Of a DNA stretch of 64,000 nt, positions 36,198 to 47,159 are shown in pieces. The first letter of the stretch is position 1. Every line of letters begins with the position of its first letter. The notes beneath the pieces are model-generated. The model was given only the letters and a program-made list of their open reading frames with translations. It was not told the origin of the DNA and searched no databases. The stretch comes from Nageia nagi (taxonomy: Eukaryota; Pinophyta), in assembly GCA_050084985.1 (NCBI GenBank), contig JBITNC010000001.1, positions 122,884,001 through 122,948,000 of the forward strand, read 5' to 3'. Made by a program: the position numbers and the translations under genes.

Positions 36198-36440
36198 AAT
36201 GGGATCATGTTATAAAATGAGATCTTGATATGAACATGATCCCATTATATATATCAAGATCCCATTATTTAAAGTAAATGAATCCATGTGAAAAGGAACA
36301 AGATCCCCTTTTGTGTGAATTTATAGTTTCCCACTTTGTAAAATGGGATTTTATTTTATAGAAAATGGGATCCTATTTTCATTTTAGTTCAGGAACCTAA
36401 AATAAAATAGGATCTCAATTGTTACAACATAGGATCCCAT
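36198..36440. repeat. Cluster of overlapping inverted repeats (GGGATC hairpins)
   Basis: AATGGGATCATGTT (36198-36211) pairs perfectly with AACATGATCCCATT (36233-36246) across a 21-bp loop. GATCTTGATAT (36221-36231) pairs with ATATCAAGATC (36251-36261), overlapping the first hairpin. A third arm pair, GATCCTATTTTCATTTTAG (36369-36387) and CTAAAATAAAATAGGATC (36397-36414), is imperfect by one base. GGGATC/GATCCC motifs recur throughout on both strands. Confidence 0.8.
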
Positions 36441-36909
36441 TTTGTGTAAAATATTTCTAATTCCACCCATGTCCACTTTTAGTGGATCTAACTTCTTAAA
36501 TGCACCCTCATCATGATGCTTGAGCTATCAAATTAATCCATTTTGTGTCTAACCTAGTTCATAATATATTAATACTATCATTAGGATTGGTGTTAGGTTG
36601 CATTATAGCTATAAGTGAATTATTAATTAAATTTAATTTTAATAGTATACATTTTGGTGAGTCTAATTATTTTTAAGCTTTTATCATAAACTCTAAGGTT
36701 TATGGGTAAACGTTGATGCAATATTGAGAGGAGAAAAAGAGCATGAATGCTTTCATTTTTCACATGATTTTGTAATGGATCAAAATACATATGATATGTA
36801 TTATCTCTAATTATTTATAGCTCAATATGATATTATGTTAGATCATCTAGATCTCATCAATTAGAATAAAGAGAATATATAGGAAAGATAAGGAAGCTAA
36901 AATAAGAAG

Positions 36910-36910
<1 letters not shown>

Positions 36911-36947
<37 letters not shown>
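36911..36947. repeat. (TA)n microsatellite
   Basis: About 36 bp of AT dinucleotide. Confidence 0.95.
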
Positions 36948-36948
<1 letters not shown>

Positions 36949-38849
36949 ATGTGTTCAATAAATAAGGAGATCATGGAAACATCTCATCAAATTTTGAAAG
37001 GAATATTTACTAAAGTTGGGAAGTGACAAAAATATAATGGTTCTATATTTCCATAAACTTAGCCTTAATGGTGATGCAAGTGAGTAGATCTACAAGCTAC
37101 ATAATATATTCATTTATTCAATGAATGATAGTATCAAATTCTTCATGGATAAATAAAAAAAACACAAATATTACATATAAGGTGGTGGATTTATGTTCTC
37201 TTAGTCAAGGATCTTGAGAGATATTAGGAGTACTTATGCTTTCAAAAGATATACCAATATAGTAGATGTAAGTTAGATGAATGTGAGATCTATAATATAT
37301 TTATTAATGTTATTTTTCTAACTTTGAAGTCACATGTTATAGATTACATAAAAAATGATTTCCATACAATGACAAAGAAAATTCCACAAAAAGAATAAGA
37401 TTTGGTAGAATATAATGTGCTAAAATATGGAAAGAATCCATATATCAAAAAAAGAGGAAAATATAATTAACATGGTTAAAGCTCTAGATCCAACAAGATC
37501 TATAACTCGAAAAGAAAAGGAATACCAACCTTTAGATGAAAAGTAAGTGCTTGCCAAATTGATTTGTCTTATCTTTTCAAATAAAAAGAAGAAAATATAT
37601 TTCAATGAAAATTATTGTAGGTTATACAATAATAATGATGAAGATGGAAATAATTCATAATTGGTTCTCTGTATTTGACAAAATGAATTCATTTATAAAA
37701 ACTATCTTATTGGTACAAATAAATAAGTGATTATTGAGAACCAAAAAATTAGAGGAAATCATTTGTAGAAAAAAAGGAGAGAAAAATAAAAATATTGAAA
37801 TAAAATATCAATATTATTATTTATATATAATAAATGTTGATGATATTCCTCTAGAATACTACTAATCATCAACAAAGATTCAAGAATAATGTAAATAATC
37901 TTAGAGTACTAGGTATCAAATAAATCTCAAGAAATAAATACTAAGAATGAAAAAATCCAATGATGTTGATTTCTAAAAGAATCAAGTTTAGCCACTTAGA
38001 TTCAGTATAGAGAAGCAAAATATTTTTAATAGAGTCTCTGATACTTAACCAAAGCTATTGAGATATAGTTTAATCATAGTTCATTCATAGGGATTGCTAT
38101 CAATTAATACTATAACATACCTTAGGGATAACAAAGTATCAATATGAATCAATTTTTTCTTAGCTTGGGGTTAAGTTATATTAATTTAGAATAAGAACAT
38201 CTATAGGAATCATTTCAAATAAGGCAATAAGAAAAATAAGAAGATCAAATTATTTTCCATGAAATAGGTATAATAGAACACTAATAACATAGAAGATGTC
38301 TAAGTATGTTAGCCCAACTTATCATTTTCTCATTCCTTCTCATTTCAAATTTTGTAGATAGAAATTATAGAAACTAAAATATGGGCATTGTATATTCTAA
38401 TGCAGAAATGTTTATAATTTTGAAATTAATTTAAAAACAAAAGTAAAAGAGTGAGAAGTCTCATAGTGAGAATATTTAACTAGCATTATGAGGTAAACTA
38501 TAGAGATAAAAATGACTTTCTCACTCTCAATAAAAATAAAAAATATTTACATGTGAAAAATAGGTTGCAAGTGTAGATAAACAAGTAATCCTTGAAAACT
38601 AACTACTTGGCAAGGATTACTTATAGAAACCTAGAAATAGAAAAATAAATAAAAATAATGTAATAGAGAAATACTATAATGTTAACAGGTAACATCAAAT
38701 ATTTCTTTTCAATAATTTATCAAGTTTTAAGAAAGATACATATATTACATCAAAATTCATTAAGGTTTTACAAGTAAATCCAATAAGCAAGGCATCAATA
38801 ATCCACATATAAATTTTCATGATGGATCTTTTTGTTCCTTAATTTTTCC

Positions 38850-39030
38850 ATCCTTAAGTGTACTTATTAAATGTCATGTTATATTATATTGTTATATCTT
38901 ATATCTTATAATTGATCATTATGAATGTCTTCTCATGTAGAATTTCTCTTTTTTTATGCAAGGTATCCAAGCATCAATGCTAGCCTCAATATATGTAGTA
39001 TGATAGTTTTCTTGCCTATAAATGAAGGCA
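38850..39030 (+). repeat. Dispersed LTR-like repeat, partial copy
   Basis: Similar to 58690-58860: both share a TTATATTATATT-rich start, then CTTCTCATG, TCTCTTTTT, CAAGGTATCC, TAGCCTCAA and CCTATAAATG in the same order. The last motif may be a TATA box. Confidence 0.65.
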
Positions 39031-39424
39031 CTAGACCAAAAATAGGATTTAAAGGTGGGTAATTTGAGACAATTTTTAATCACCTCACATTAAGATTTTA
39101 GTGGTGGTTTTCATGAGGTGGATTGGTTAGAAGTTTCCTCCAAAAAATATAACAAGGTAGCTTAAAATTACCCTATAATGAAAACCAAAAAAATTTACTA
39201 AAAGGCACACATACGGAATCTAGGCAAGCACTCACAATTTTCTATCATTTTGAGTTTTTCAAGCTTGCCAAGTAAGTGAGTGGTTAGAGGAGGCCAAGGG
39301 GAATTTTGTAGAGGTGATACAAGAGGAGATGACATACAATGAAGAGAGAGAAAGAGAGATGTAGTAAGATGAGGGGAGATAAGATGAGATACTATGTAAG
39401 ATAAATATGTATTCTTTTGGTTTG

Positions 39425-39725
39425 TGAACTTGTATTTTTCTACTTTTTTTAGAAATCTTATTTTATGTGTATCTTGCAATTAGTTCAAACCATGAAACTA
39501 TGTTTGGATAATACATATTATCAAACAAATCTTATGTTTTGTGTATTCTTCCACATTTTCATATGTATATGATATTTTTTCAAAAAATAAATTATATATC
39601 CTACAATCATTATAAGCCATAAAATTATGTACACATCATACATCTTGTCAAACAATTCATGAGTCTTGTGTTTTATTCTATATTTTTCATATATTTCCAC
39701 ACTCACAACCATAACATTCAATTTA
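39425..39725 (-). pseudogene. PPR protein fragment (two repeats)
   Basis: On the minus strand 39721 downward reads an IYEKY-like helix, then HELFDKMYDVYIILWLIMIV, and within 110 bp a second unit DLFDNMYYPNIVSWFELIAR. Both are diverged copies of the 'MYxKCGxxxxARxLFDxMxxRDVVSWNxMIxGY' block of PLS-class pentatricopeptide repeat proteins, which bind organellar RNA. Stops (TGA, TAA) and frameshifts are present. Part of a wider PPR debris field up to 42790. Confidence 0.8.
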
Positions 39726-39734
39726 TAAGCACCA

Positions 39735-40135
39735 AGTCAACAAATCCACACACCCAATTCAAGGTTTATGGGTATTTTGGTAAGTAAAGTCATAAAGCTC
39801 TCTTAATATAGCCTTCATGAACCATAATATATTTGATTTACGAGCACAAAGTACATACATACACACATCCAATTCAGGGTTTATAGGTATTATTGTAATG
39901 AATTTTAAATCTTCTTCAATATATAATTAAATAATAATAATACTAAATTTACAAGTGCCAAGTACACACATTCACACACCTAATTTAGGGTTTATGGGTA
40001 TTTTTGGCAATTAAGTTCAAAGCTTCCTCAATATAGTCTTCATGGACAAGAAGGTCAGCAATCATATTTAATGATTCATCCCAAGAATAATGTTATAAGA
40101 TTCATTCATACTATTAAAATATTTACAACACTCAT
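39735..40135 (-). pseudogene. PPR E-motif segment, tandemly triplicated
   Basis: On the minus strand 40135-40000 gives NMIADLLVHEDYIEEALNLI, like the 'MVDLLGRAGxxxEALxLI' start of the PPR E motif. The next part, corresponding to KMPIKP-x-VWxxLLGAC, occurs three times in tandem with a unit of about 110 bp. The plus-strand markers are ACACACCCAATTCAAGGTTT (39752), ACACATCCAATTCAGGGTTT (39861) and ACACACCTAATTTAGGGTTT (39973). Such a triplication is not a normal PPR architecture and must be secondary. Non-functional. Confidence 0.75.
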
Positions 40136-40139
40136 TCCA

Positions 40140-40862
40140 CTAGACCTACATGGTTGCATGCAAATAGAATACATACAAAGGTTATGTTGTCAAGGTTTGT
40201 TCTGATGCACCTTCAAATGATCATAACTTTTGATCCAACTATTAGATTATCTTGAAATTTTGAGGAGAGCTACATATGGGTTTTCAAGATTAGAATTTCA
40301 CCTACCAAGAGATGAATTACCATAAATGGAATTTTTCTAATTTCCCTAAATCCATCATTTAGTGCCCCAAAATTAGCTTTTAGTGTCAATTTTCAAGATT
40401 TTCCAATAAGTAGACTTTACTATCTTTTGTTGTAGAATGTTTTTAGGAGAATAAATTGGGGAGAACCTTAGTACATGTTAAATGGTATTGTACACCAATA
40501 TTGTTTACAATTAAAGGAACTTTGTATTTTTAGAAGCTTTCTATCTTTAGAAACTTTCTATTTTTAGTAATATCCTAGTTTCTAGACTATTCATTATTTT
40601 TTTATGTGGGAGTTTCCTTGTTTCTATATTACCTATTGTAATAGACCTAAAAAGGTAGTGTAGATTGAAAATAATAAATAATTCTTTTTGATTTTATTCT
40701 TCCATTGATTTGCTTGTTGTGTAAATTGATCTTTTTGGAGATTTGTTTTGATCTCTTATAGGAATCTGCACTATGTTCCCAAGTGCTTTAGCAAATCAAA
40801 GAGTTTAAGGGCATCCAAGTATTGTAGCCATGAATTGCATATCATATAATTATTTCATTATA

Positions 40863-40935
<73 letters not shown>
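40140..40935 (+). repeat. LTR-like insertion within PPR debris, with (TA)n
   Basis: PPR text stops near 40135 and resumes near 40970. In between is sequence that looks like an LTR: ATGATCATAACTTTTGATCC (40218), a T-rich mid part, and GTAATAGACCTAAAAAGGTAGTGTA (40637), ending near 40800. A (TA)n array of about 66 bp (40867-40933) marks the right side. No second LTR is seen, so a solo LTR is likely; the boundaries are not fixed. Confidence 0.45.
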
Positions 40936-40937
<2 letters not shown>

Positions 40938-40969
40938 CATATATTTTAGGGCAGTTAAAGCCATAACAT

Positions 40970-41370
40970 TCAATGCAAAATCATTTTCAACTACTCTTTG
41001 ATGTATGTCCATACCTTCATTTAAAGATCCTATGATGGCATATTATAAAATAATGATGGAAAAGATTACAAAGTTGTTTTTCACATCTAACAATTATATT
41101 TGCTTAAAATTCTCTTGAACATTTCTAAAAAACCCATTTTGTGCATATCCTACAATCATTATATTCCATGAAACTATATCTACATCATACATATTGTTAA
41201 ATAATTTCTAGGCTTAGTGTATTCTTCCACATATTTTACATACATTCTTATCATGTAATTCAAAAATATAGCATTATATGAAATATAATTTTTAACTACT
41301 CTTTGATGAATGTCTATATCATATTCAAGTACTAATTCACCAAGTAGACAAATCCACACACCCAATTCAT
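40970..41370 (-). pseudogene. PPR protein fragment (about 130 codons, PLS type)
   Basis: The clearest PPR piece. On the minus strand it reads ICLLGELVLEYDIDIHQRVV, MIRMYVKYVEEYTK, LFNNMYDVDIVSWNIMIVGY (after a one-base shift), AQNGFFRNV, then GSLNEGMDIHQRVVENDF. This is the P-L-S alternation of a plant PLS-class PPR protein, with the usual VSWN and DIHQ landmarks. Members of this class work in mitochondrial or plastid RNA editing. It is broken by shifts near 41185 and stops near 41085 and 41040, and it is cut by the insertion at 40935. Confidence 0.9.
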
Positions 41371-42284
41371 ATTTCTACATGGAGATAGGACACTCTTTCA
41401 ATGTTATCTTTATAATGAACCCATATAAATATATCTTTATGTAGAAAAATAGTTTCTTTTATTAGCATGGATACTACTTAAACTTCACTTTATCTATGAT
41501 ATGGATAATTTAAAGATATTTTCTATCAAACATTATAGATAAATCTTGGATATATGCAACTAGAAATAGTGACATTTATGTTCTTAAGAATGAATAATTC
41601 ATTAAATTTGCAAAAAATAAGTCAATGGAATATAAAATAATTAGATTTCCATGTCAGAGGTTCCAAATATGAAAACTCTTGGTTTTTAAGAGGTTCAATG
41701 TGAGGTACCTATTTTTACTAGAATTGACCCAACATATAATAATTTTATTTGCATGTAGAATAACCATCTACTTTTGAGCAATATACATTGGAGGCATGCA
41801 CCACCATGGATTAAAATATGGAATATTTCCTAAAATGTGATTAATCTCATTGGAAATTCAATCATCATTTTGAAAATAACCAAAATATTAAGGTTCCTAC
41901 AAAGGTGTTGAGGTATTTCTCCATTATATCAAGGTTGTAGAGAATGTATAAATAACCAATTTTTTTATTGTACAATTAGCTTTTTTGTGTTTATTTCTTT
42001 CAACATTGTTAAACATGGGTGAAGTTATTTTCATTTTTATTATAGCTCTACAAATATTATGGAGAATATGAGGTGCCATTCCCAACACAAGAGTCTAGAT
42101 GGTGTTCCTTAACTTTTATTATTTGTTGAGTATTTTTCTTTCTAGCTTCAAGTATTTCTCCTTTCATATTTGTATTTCTTTCATCTCCTTATCTAGTTCT
42201 TCACTCTATATTTGTAAAATATTCCTAAAAAATATGGTGTGTCTCTTTGTTACATTTTATCAATCGAATGTTATGGTTTTTCTA
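41371..42284. other. Interval within the PPR debris field
   Basis: No secure PPR motif. The open frame on the plus strand at 42099-42365 overlaps the E-motif relic on the opposite strand and is a shadow. Confidence 0.4.
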
Positions 42285-42372
42285 AATTTCCTCAAGATAG
42301 CATGCATGGCTAACAAGGTCAAAAATGCATATACCCTTTTTTCAACTTTAATCCAACTACATTGAAGACTTA
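42285..42372 (-). pseudogene. PPR E+ motif fragment
   Basis: On the minus strand LQCSWIKVEKRVYAFL, a close match to the GCSWIEVxxxVHAFxxGD block that ends the E/E+ region of PLS-class PPR proteins. The DYW domain that could follow was not recognised. Confidence 0.75.
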
Positions 42373-42629
42373 CTTATTGTAACCATCAACAACATTTTCT
42401 ATTCATATAAATATTAATTAATATTATTTTTTGAAAAAATTAAATGAAACATGTTTTTCTATCTACCCCAAAGCATGAACCAAATCATTACACAAGAATC
42501 TTTAGATCTTGCATTAGTTTACATCACCAATAATCTCCATAAGAATATTCTTCATGTTTGAGATGTAATTACCTACTTATGCATGAATATTTGAAAGTAT
42601 AACATAAGATATACATGTATTATAATCAT

Positions 42630-42790
42630 TGCATTATATTGATTTGTATTGCATCATGCTAGAGTCTTTTTATAAAATCCATTTTATGCATATCTTATAG
42701 TCATTGTAGTTGATGAAACTATGTTTGCATAATGAATCTTATCAAATAATTCTTGAGCCTTGTGTATTTAAATTGATCTTTGTAATATTT
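42630..42790 (-). pseudogene. PPR repeat fragment
   Basis: On the minus strand HKAQELFDKIHYANIVSSTT then NGFYKKTLA, another copy of the FDKM-x-VVSW-xxMI-xGYxxNGxxKEAL repeat, with a TAA inside. Confidence 0.75.
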
Positions 42791-43749
42791 AACATATTTT
42801 AAAATACAAGTATTTTTTTAATGGTGAATGTCTTCAAAAAACTATTAGAAAAGATACCACCAATATCTAAAAAAACACCAAAAGAGACATCATCAAAAAT
42901 GCCAATAGTGATCCATAACATACTGGATGAAGGCAAGGTGATTAGTATTGAGCATGAAAACTCTAAAGGTTACTCAAAATTTAGTGTTATTATCATAAAT
43001 ATAGGGGAAAAATCTTGTTAAGAAGGAAAAATAATATGGCCACAAAAATAAGACCTTGTTTTTCAATGTTTTCATCCTCCTTACAAGAAGCTCTAAAAAC
43101 TCATCTCTATCCATAGATGATTTTTTAGATCTTATGTTAAGTTCTTTTTAGATGTTAAATATAAGTTAAACATAATTTCAAGGAATAGTTTTGATGCAAC
43201 ATACTTGAATATATAACACACTTTATATATGTGACATTCTTGGATATGTATAATTGAATTAGACTTATGGTTGTAATATTGGTTCTTATTTATAGTTGAT
43301 TTTCATATCATATGTTTGTGTATTTTCATATTTATCCTTTATTTTATATAATATCAATTTTTGTTGAATTTTCATGTCATTATTCAAGACTCTTTTATAT
43401 GGTGTAGTTGCATTACTTGAAAGCATGCACCATGCCATTGTGCTTGTCAAATAATTACAAGGTCCTTATGTATGCACTTTTTGGTCAAATATACTAGTTA
43501 TTGGTATTTAAAATATTTTCTAACTTTAAAGTATTTATCAAACATAAATTATAATAAAATTTTACAAGTGATTTAAGTGCCAATAACAAGACATTGGGCC
43601 AAAAATTACATCTCAAAAGACTAGATCCAAGTACTTTTTCAAATGGAAGCCTAATTATTGTACTTCATAAGGCTTCAAAGATACTTAGATAATACTGTAT
43701 CATTTTTTCATATCATGTAGTGTATTTAAATCATTATATAACATATGAT
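42791..43749. other. Unassigned interval with one small open frame
   Basis: A 66-codon plus-strand frame at 42821-43021 (KKLLEKIPPISKKTPKETSS) is Lys-rich and matches nothing I recognise; it is probably fortuitous. The rest is AT-rich without features. Confidence 0.4.
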
Positions 43750-44640
43750 ATAGTTACATCATCTCAAAATATATGGTGGATGAGGCCAACTTATCACTTC
43801 TAGATTGGGTTTTGACATTTAAAAATATTTTTGGTTCAACAATTGCTTTCCTTCTCCAAGCTAGTTTTTGGATCATATGGTATATTTAAATCATTTAATA
43901 TCACATATCATAACTAATTTATAATTTAAATTTTATATATACTAGGAAATGGAGGAGCTTTATTAAGTTCCATTATTTTCATCTCATCATTCTATATTGA
44001 CAACATGACATCAACTTGGGAACCACATATTTTTCTATGTTTGACTAAGTATTACAAGCATGTTTTTGCTAACTTACTAGTTTTTGACTAATTTTTGATA
44101 TAAAATTTATGGTTTGAATAGTTTCTTTCCTTCTCAAAGCCTATTTTTATATCATATGGTGTATTTAAAGAATTTCATCTCACATATCATAATTTATTTA
44201 TAAAAATATTTTGATACAGGCCAATAAATGAGGGAACCCATTACATATTCCATTATTTTCATCTCTTCATTATATTATATACAACATGATATCTACTAGG
44301 GAACCATGTATTTATTTTAATATTTGGCTAAGTATTACAAGCATGTTTGTGCCAAATTATCAATTTTGGACTGGTTTTTGATACTTAAATTTATTTTGGG
44401 TGGACCAGTTGGTTTCTCTAAATCCAAGCTAGTTTTTAGACCATATATGTTGTATATAAATCAATTCATATAATGTGTCATATTTTATTTGTTAAAAAGT
44501 TATCATACAAGCTAGATAATGAAGGAGCCCACAACATATTCCATTATTTTCATCTCATCATTTTGTATAATACAATATATCATCCACTTGAGAACCACAT
44601 ATTTTTTTTTATTTGTATAAACATTACAAGCATGTTTTTG
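43750..44640. repeat. Tandem repeat with unit of about 285 bp
   Basis: AGTATTACAAGCATGTTT recurs at 44049 and 44331 and as ACATTACAAGCATGTTTT at 44621 (282 and 290 bp apart). Each unit also holds CATATGGTRTATTTAAAT, CATTCCATTATTTTCATCTC and GGGAACCACATAT-type blocks in the same order. A further diverged unit begins near 43750. Confidence 0.85.
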
Positions 44641-44689
44641 ATAACTTAACACTTTAGTACTAGTTTTTAAATCATTTTATATCATATAT

Positions 44690-44880
44690 ATGGTGCACTT
44701 AGCTCATTTAATATTATATGGAGAACTTCGATAATTTCATATTATATATATGGTACATTAGGAACATTTCAAATCTTATGATGTACTTAGACAATTTCAT
44801 ATCATATGTTGGTGCATTTAGATCATTTCATATGGTGTACTTGGATCATTTCATATCCATAGAATGGACCACTATAGAGG
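44690..44880. repeat. Short tandem repeat, unit about 28-32 bp
   Basis: ATTTCATATCATATGTTGGT, ATTTCATATGGTGTACTTGG and similar units follow one another. They derive from the ATCATATGGTGTATTTA block of the 285-bp units. Confidence 0.65.
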
Positions 44881-46150
44881 TATTGTTAGGTGTTCCTTTG
44901 AATGCCACTAGTCATACACTAGGATAGCAAGGTAAATGATTAATCAGTGATCTAGTTGTATTGGGACATCATTTAAGATTACATGGCAAGTAGTATGATT
45001 AAGCATAGGTTCCTTGGGTAATCAAGGATGGCATAGCTTGAATATGAATGCATTCTTCCATTAGAATAATGCTTCTAAGCTACACCTTTTTTCTTAAATA
45101 AATTATTAATTGGTAGTTATAAACCACCCCCTTAAGCTTTAATATGATAATTTAAAATTGGCCCAAAATTATGGCAGTTTATACCCACATCTATAGGACT
45201 TTAGATGACAATTTAAATAACCATATGGTAGTGGTTAGAAATTGCCACCACAAGAGATTGAATTTTGATGGAACCCCCATAGATGATGATGAAATAACCA
45301 TCAGTAAAGGCCTTAGGTGGAAATTTATAAATGGAACCAAAGGCCCTTTTTAGTCTAATAAGGATTGATCTACATGAGGTTGTCATATCTTTATTTCAAT
45401 AGTCACACTCAATACTACTTTTAAGTTTTCTTTAGCACCACATATTGAAATTGAGATTTGATATCACATAAACTCTACCATTATGTTATTTTGCTATTAT
45501 ATGTTAGATTAGGCTTGTCAATCATTATACTATTATTAGATTTTGGTTGTGAAAATTAATTGTAAGTATCCTAAGGTTAACATTTCTTTAAGTGTGAATG
45601 TCATACCTAGCATGATTGTGAACATTGATCATTCTATCTCATTTATCTAATAGGTTCATAATATTGGTATCTACATTATCGATAAGTTTTGATATGTATA
45701 TCACTCTAATCATCAAGGTAACATGATAGGTATTTATTTTTCTAAATATTTTTCTTAATACAATTGGTTAATTATAGATCTAATCCAATAATCTAAGTCC
45801 TCTATCTATATATCTGCATATTTATTAAAGTACTTTATATTATTATTATTTGTTGTTATTTCACTTTTTTATTGATATATCATTAATGTTAATATTTGTT
45901 TAGTTCCCACTTAGGTTAATATTAGGGGTGAGTTAAAATATTTAACATCTTTATACCCATTTTGGATGTATAAATAACCATCACCTTTATGAGACATCCT
46001 TGAATAGGGAGTTCATTGCTTCCATGAATATGTGCATCTATGAATGGAATATATTTTTTCTTCAATAATTATGTGATCCTAATATGTTATGATCAACTTT
46101 TGTTGGTTGGTTATGAACTAACCATTACTATGATTATTCTATCTATAATC
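44881..46150. other. Gene-free flank left of element D
   Basis: No gene recognised; the 60-codon frame at 45171-45353 has no family features. Positions 45358-45445 resemble 58832-58923 (GATTGATCTA, CATATCTTTA, ATAGTCACACT, CACCAC in order), another partial copy of a dispersed repeat. Confidence 0.5.
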
Positions 46151-46155
46151 ATATG

Positions 46156-47003
46156 TGTTGCAATGAAAATTGAGCTGGAATGTAGAATAACATAAAATAC
46201 AATTATTCTTCAATCTTCATTGAACCTCAAATTATATAACATAGATAGACATGTTGTAATTGCAAAATGATATTAAATCTCAATTCAAACTACAATTTGC
46301 CCTTAGAAGGGACTTTTACAAATGCTATGTGCCAAAATAAAGAGTATTAAATCTTCATTGTTTTTTGAGTTTGCTTGCTTCCTCCCTTGATATGAGCAAC
46401 CTGTAAATCCTACACATATGCAAGAGACAATAACATCAAAGCATCTATGTATGACAAGTATTAAAATGAAACTAGCATAAAACAATAAAATGTATAAGCT
46501 CACAAGATTTTGGTAGCATTACCCTACTTCAAAAATGGTTCAATTGGGTTCATATTGCTTTGTATTGACTTATGTTTATAGATTTTGGATGAGATGTTTC
46601 AAGGCTGGTAAGAGGAAGTGAATAGCCATCATAGGTCGTAACTGACCCCCTCTATCCACCTCATCTTGGAGAAATAAAGCATTCCAACTTCCTTTTGCTA
46701 TTTTGGCTTCTATTCGGCTATTACAGAGTCACCGACGTTTGGAATACGAACGCCGGCGATTGGCTCAAAACATCGGCGTTTTAAGGCGAACGCTGGCGAC
46801 TGGTTAGCAATTTTTATAACAATATTGAAATGACCGCCAAATAGTCAATTTTTATCAAAAAGGGGTCATGTGACCACTCATTTTGCATGTACTCGATAAG
46901 ATCTATCCAATAATGGAGTTTTCAGGATTATTTGAGACTTGTATAAAGAGTTATGATTCGTTTAATGTTTACTAGTTAAAGAGGGACATTTTAGGTGTCT
47001 ACA
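46156..47003 (-). repeat. 3' LTR of element D (left copy)
   Basis: Plus-strand start TGTTGCAATG and end GGTGTCTACA; nearly identical to 57245-58093. A 66-codon frame in it is present unchanged in both copies, simply because the LTRs are similar. Confidence 0.97.
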
Positions 47004-47025
47004 TTTTGCCTCTTTTTGAAATTAT
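47004..47025 (-). other. Candidate polypurine tract of element D
   Basis: On the minus strand AAAAAGAGGCAAAA directly precedes the LTR start TGTAGACACC. Confidence 0.7.
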
Positions 47026-47159
47026 CAACCGAAAATATGTGGTTGATGATTTCAAAAATATAAAATGAGAAGCATTGTTGCTTGATTGTGATATAAGTTT
47101 TGACTCAATTTCTTAAATGAATCAAAATTTTGATTTATCAAATTATGATAAAATGTGTT

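Larger units (their letters stand above)
33151..38849. other. Long gene-free AT-rich interval
   Basis: Apart from the (TA)n arrays and the hairpin cluster listed separately, nothing is recognised. A CAAGGGGGAGACC tract at 33855-33867 resembles a Copia polypurine tract, but no LTR pair accompanies it. Plus-strand text at 37300-37650 is Lys-rich and broken by stops; no domain was identified. Confidence 0.45.
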
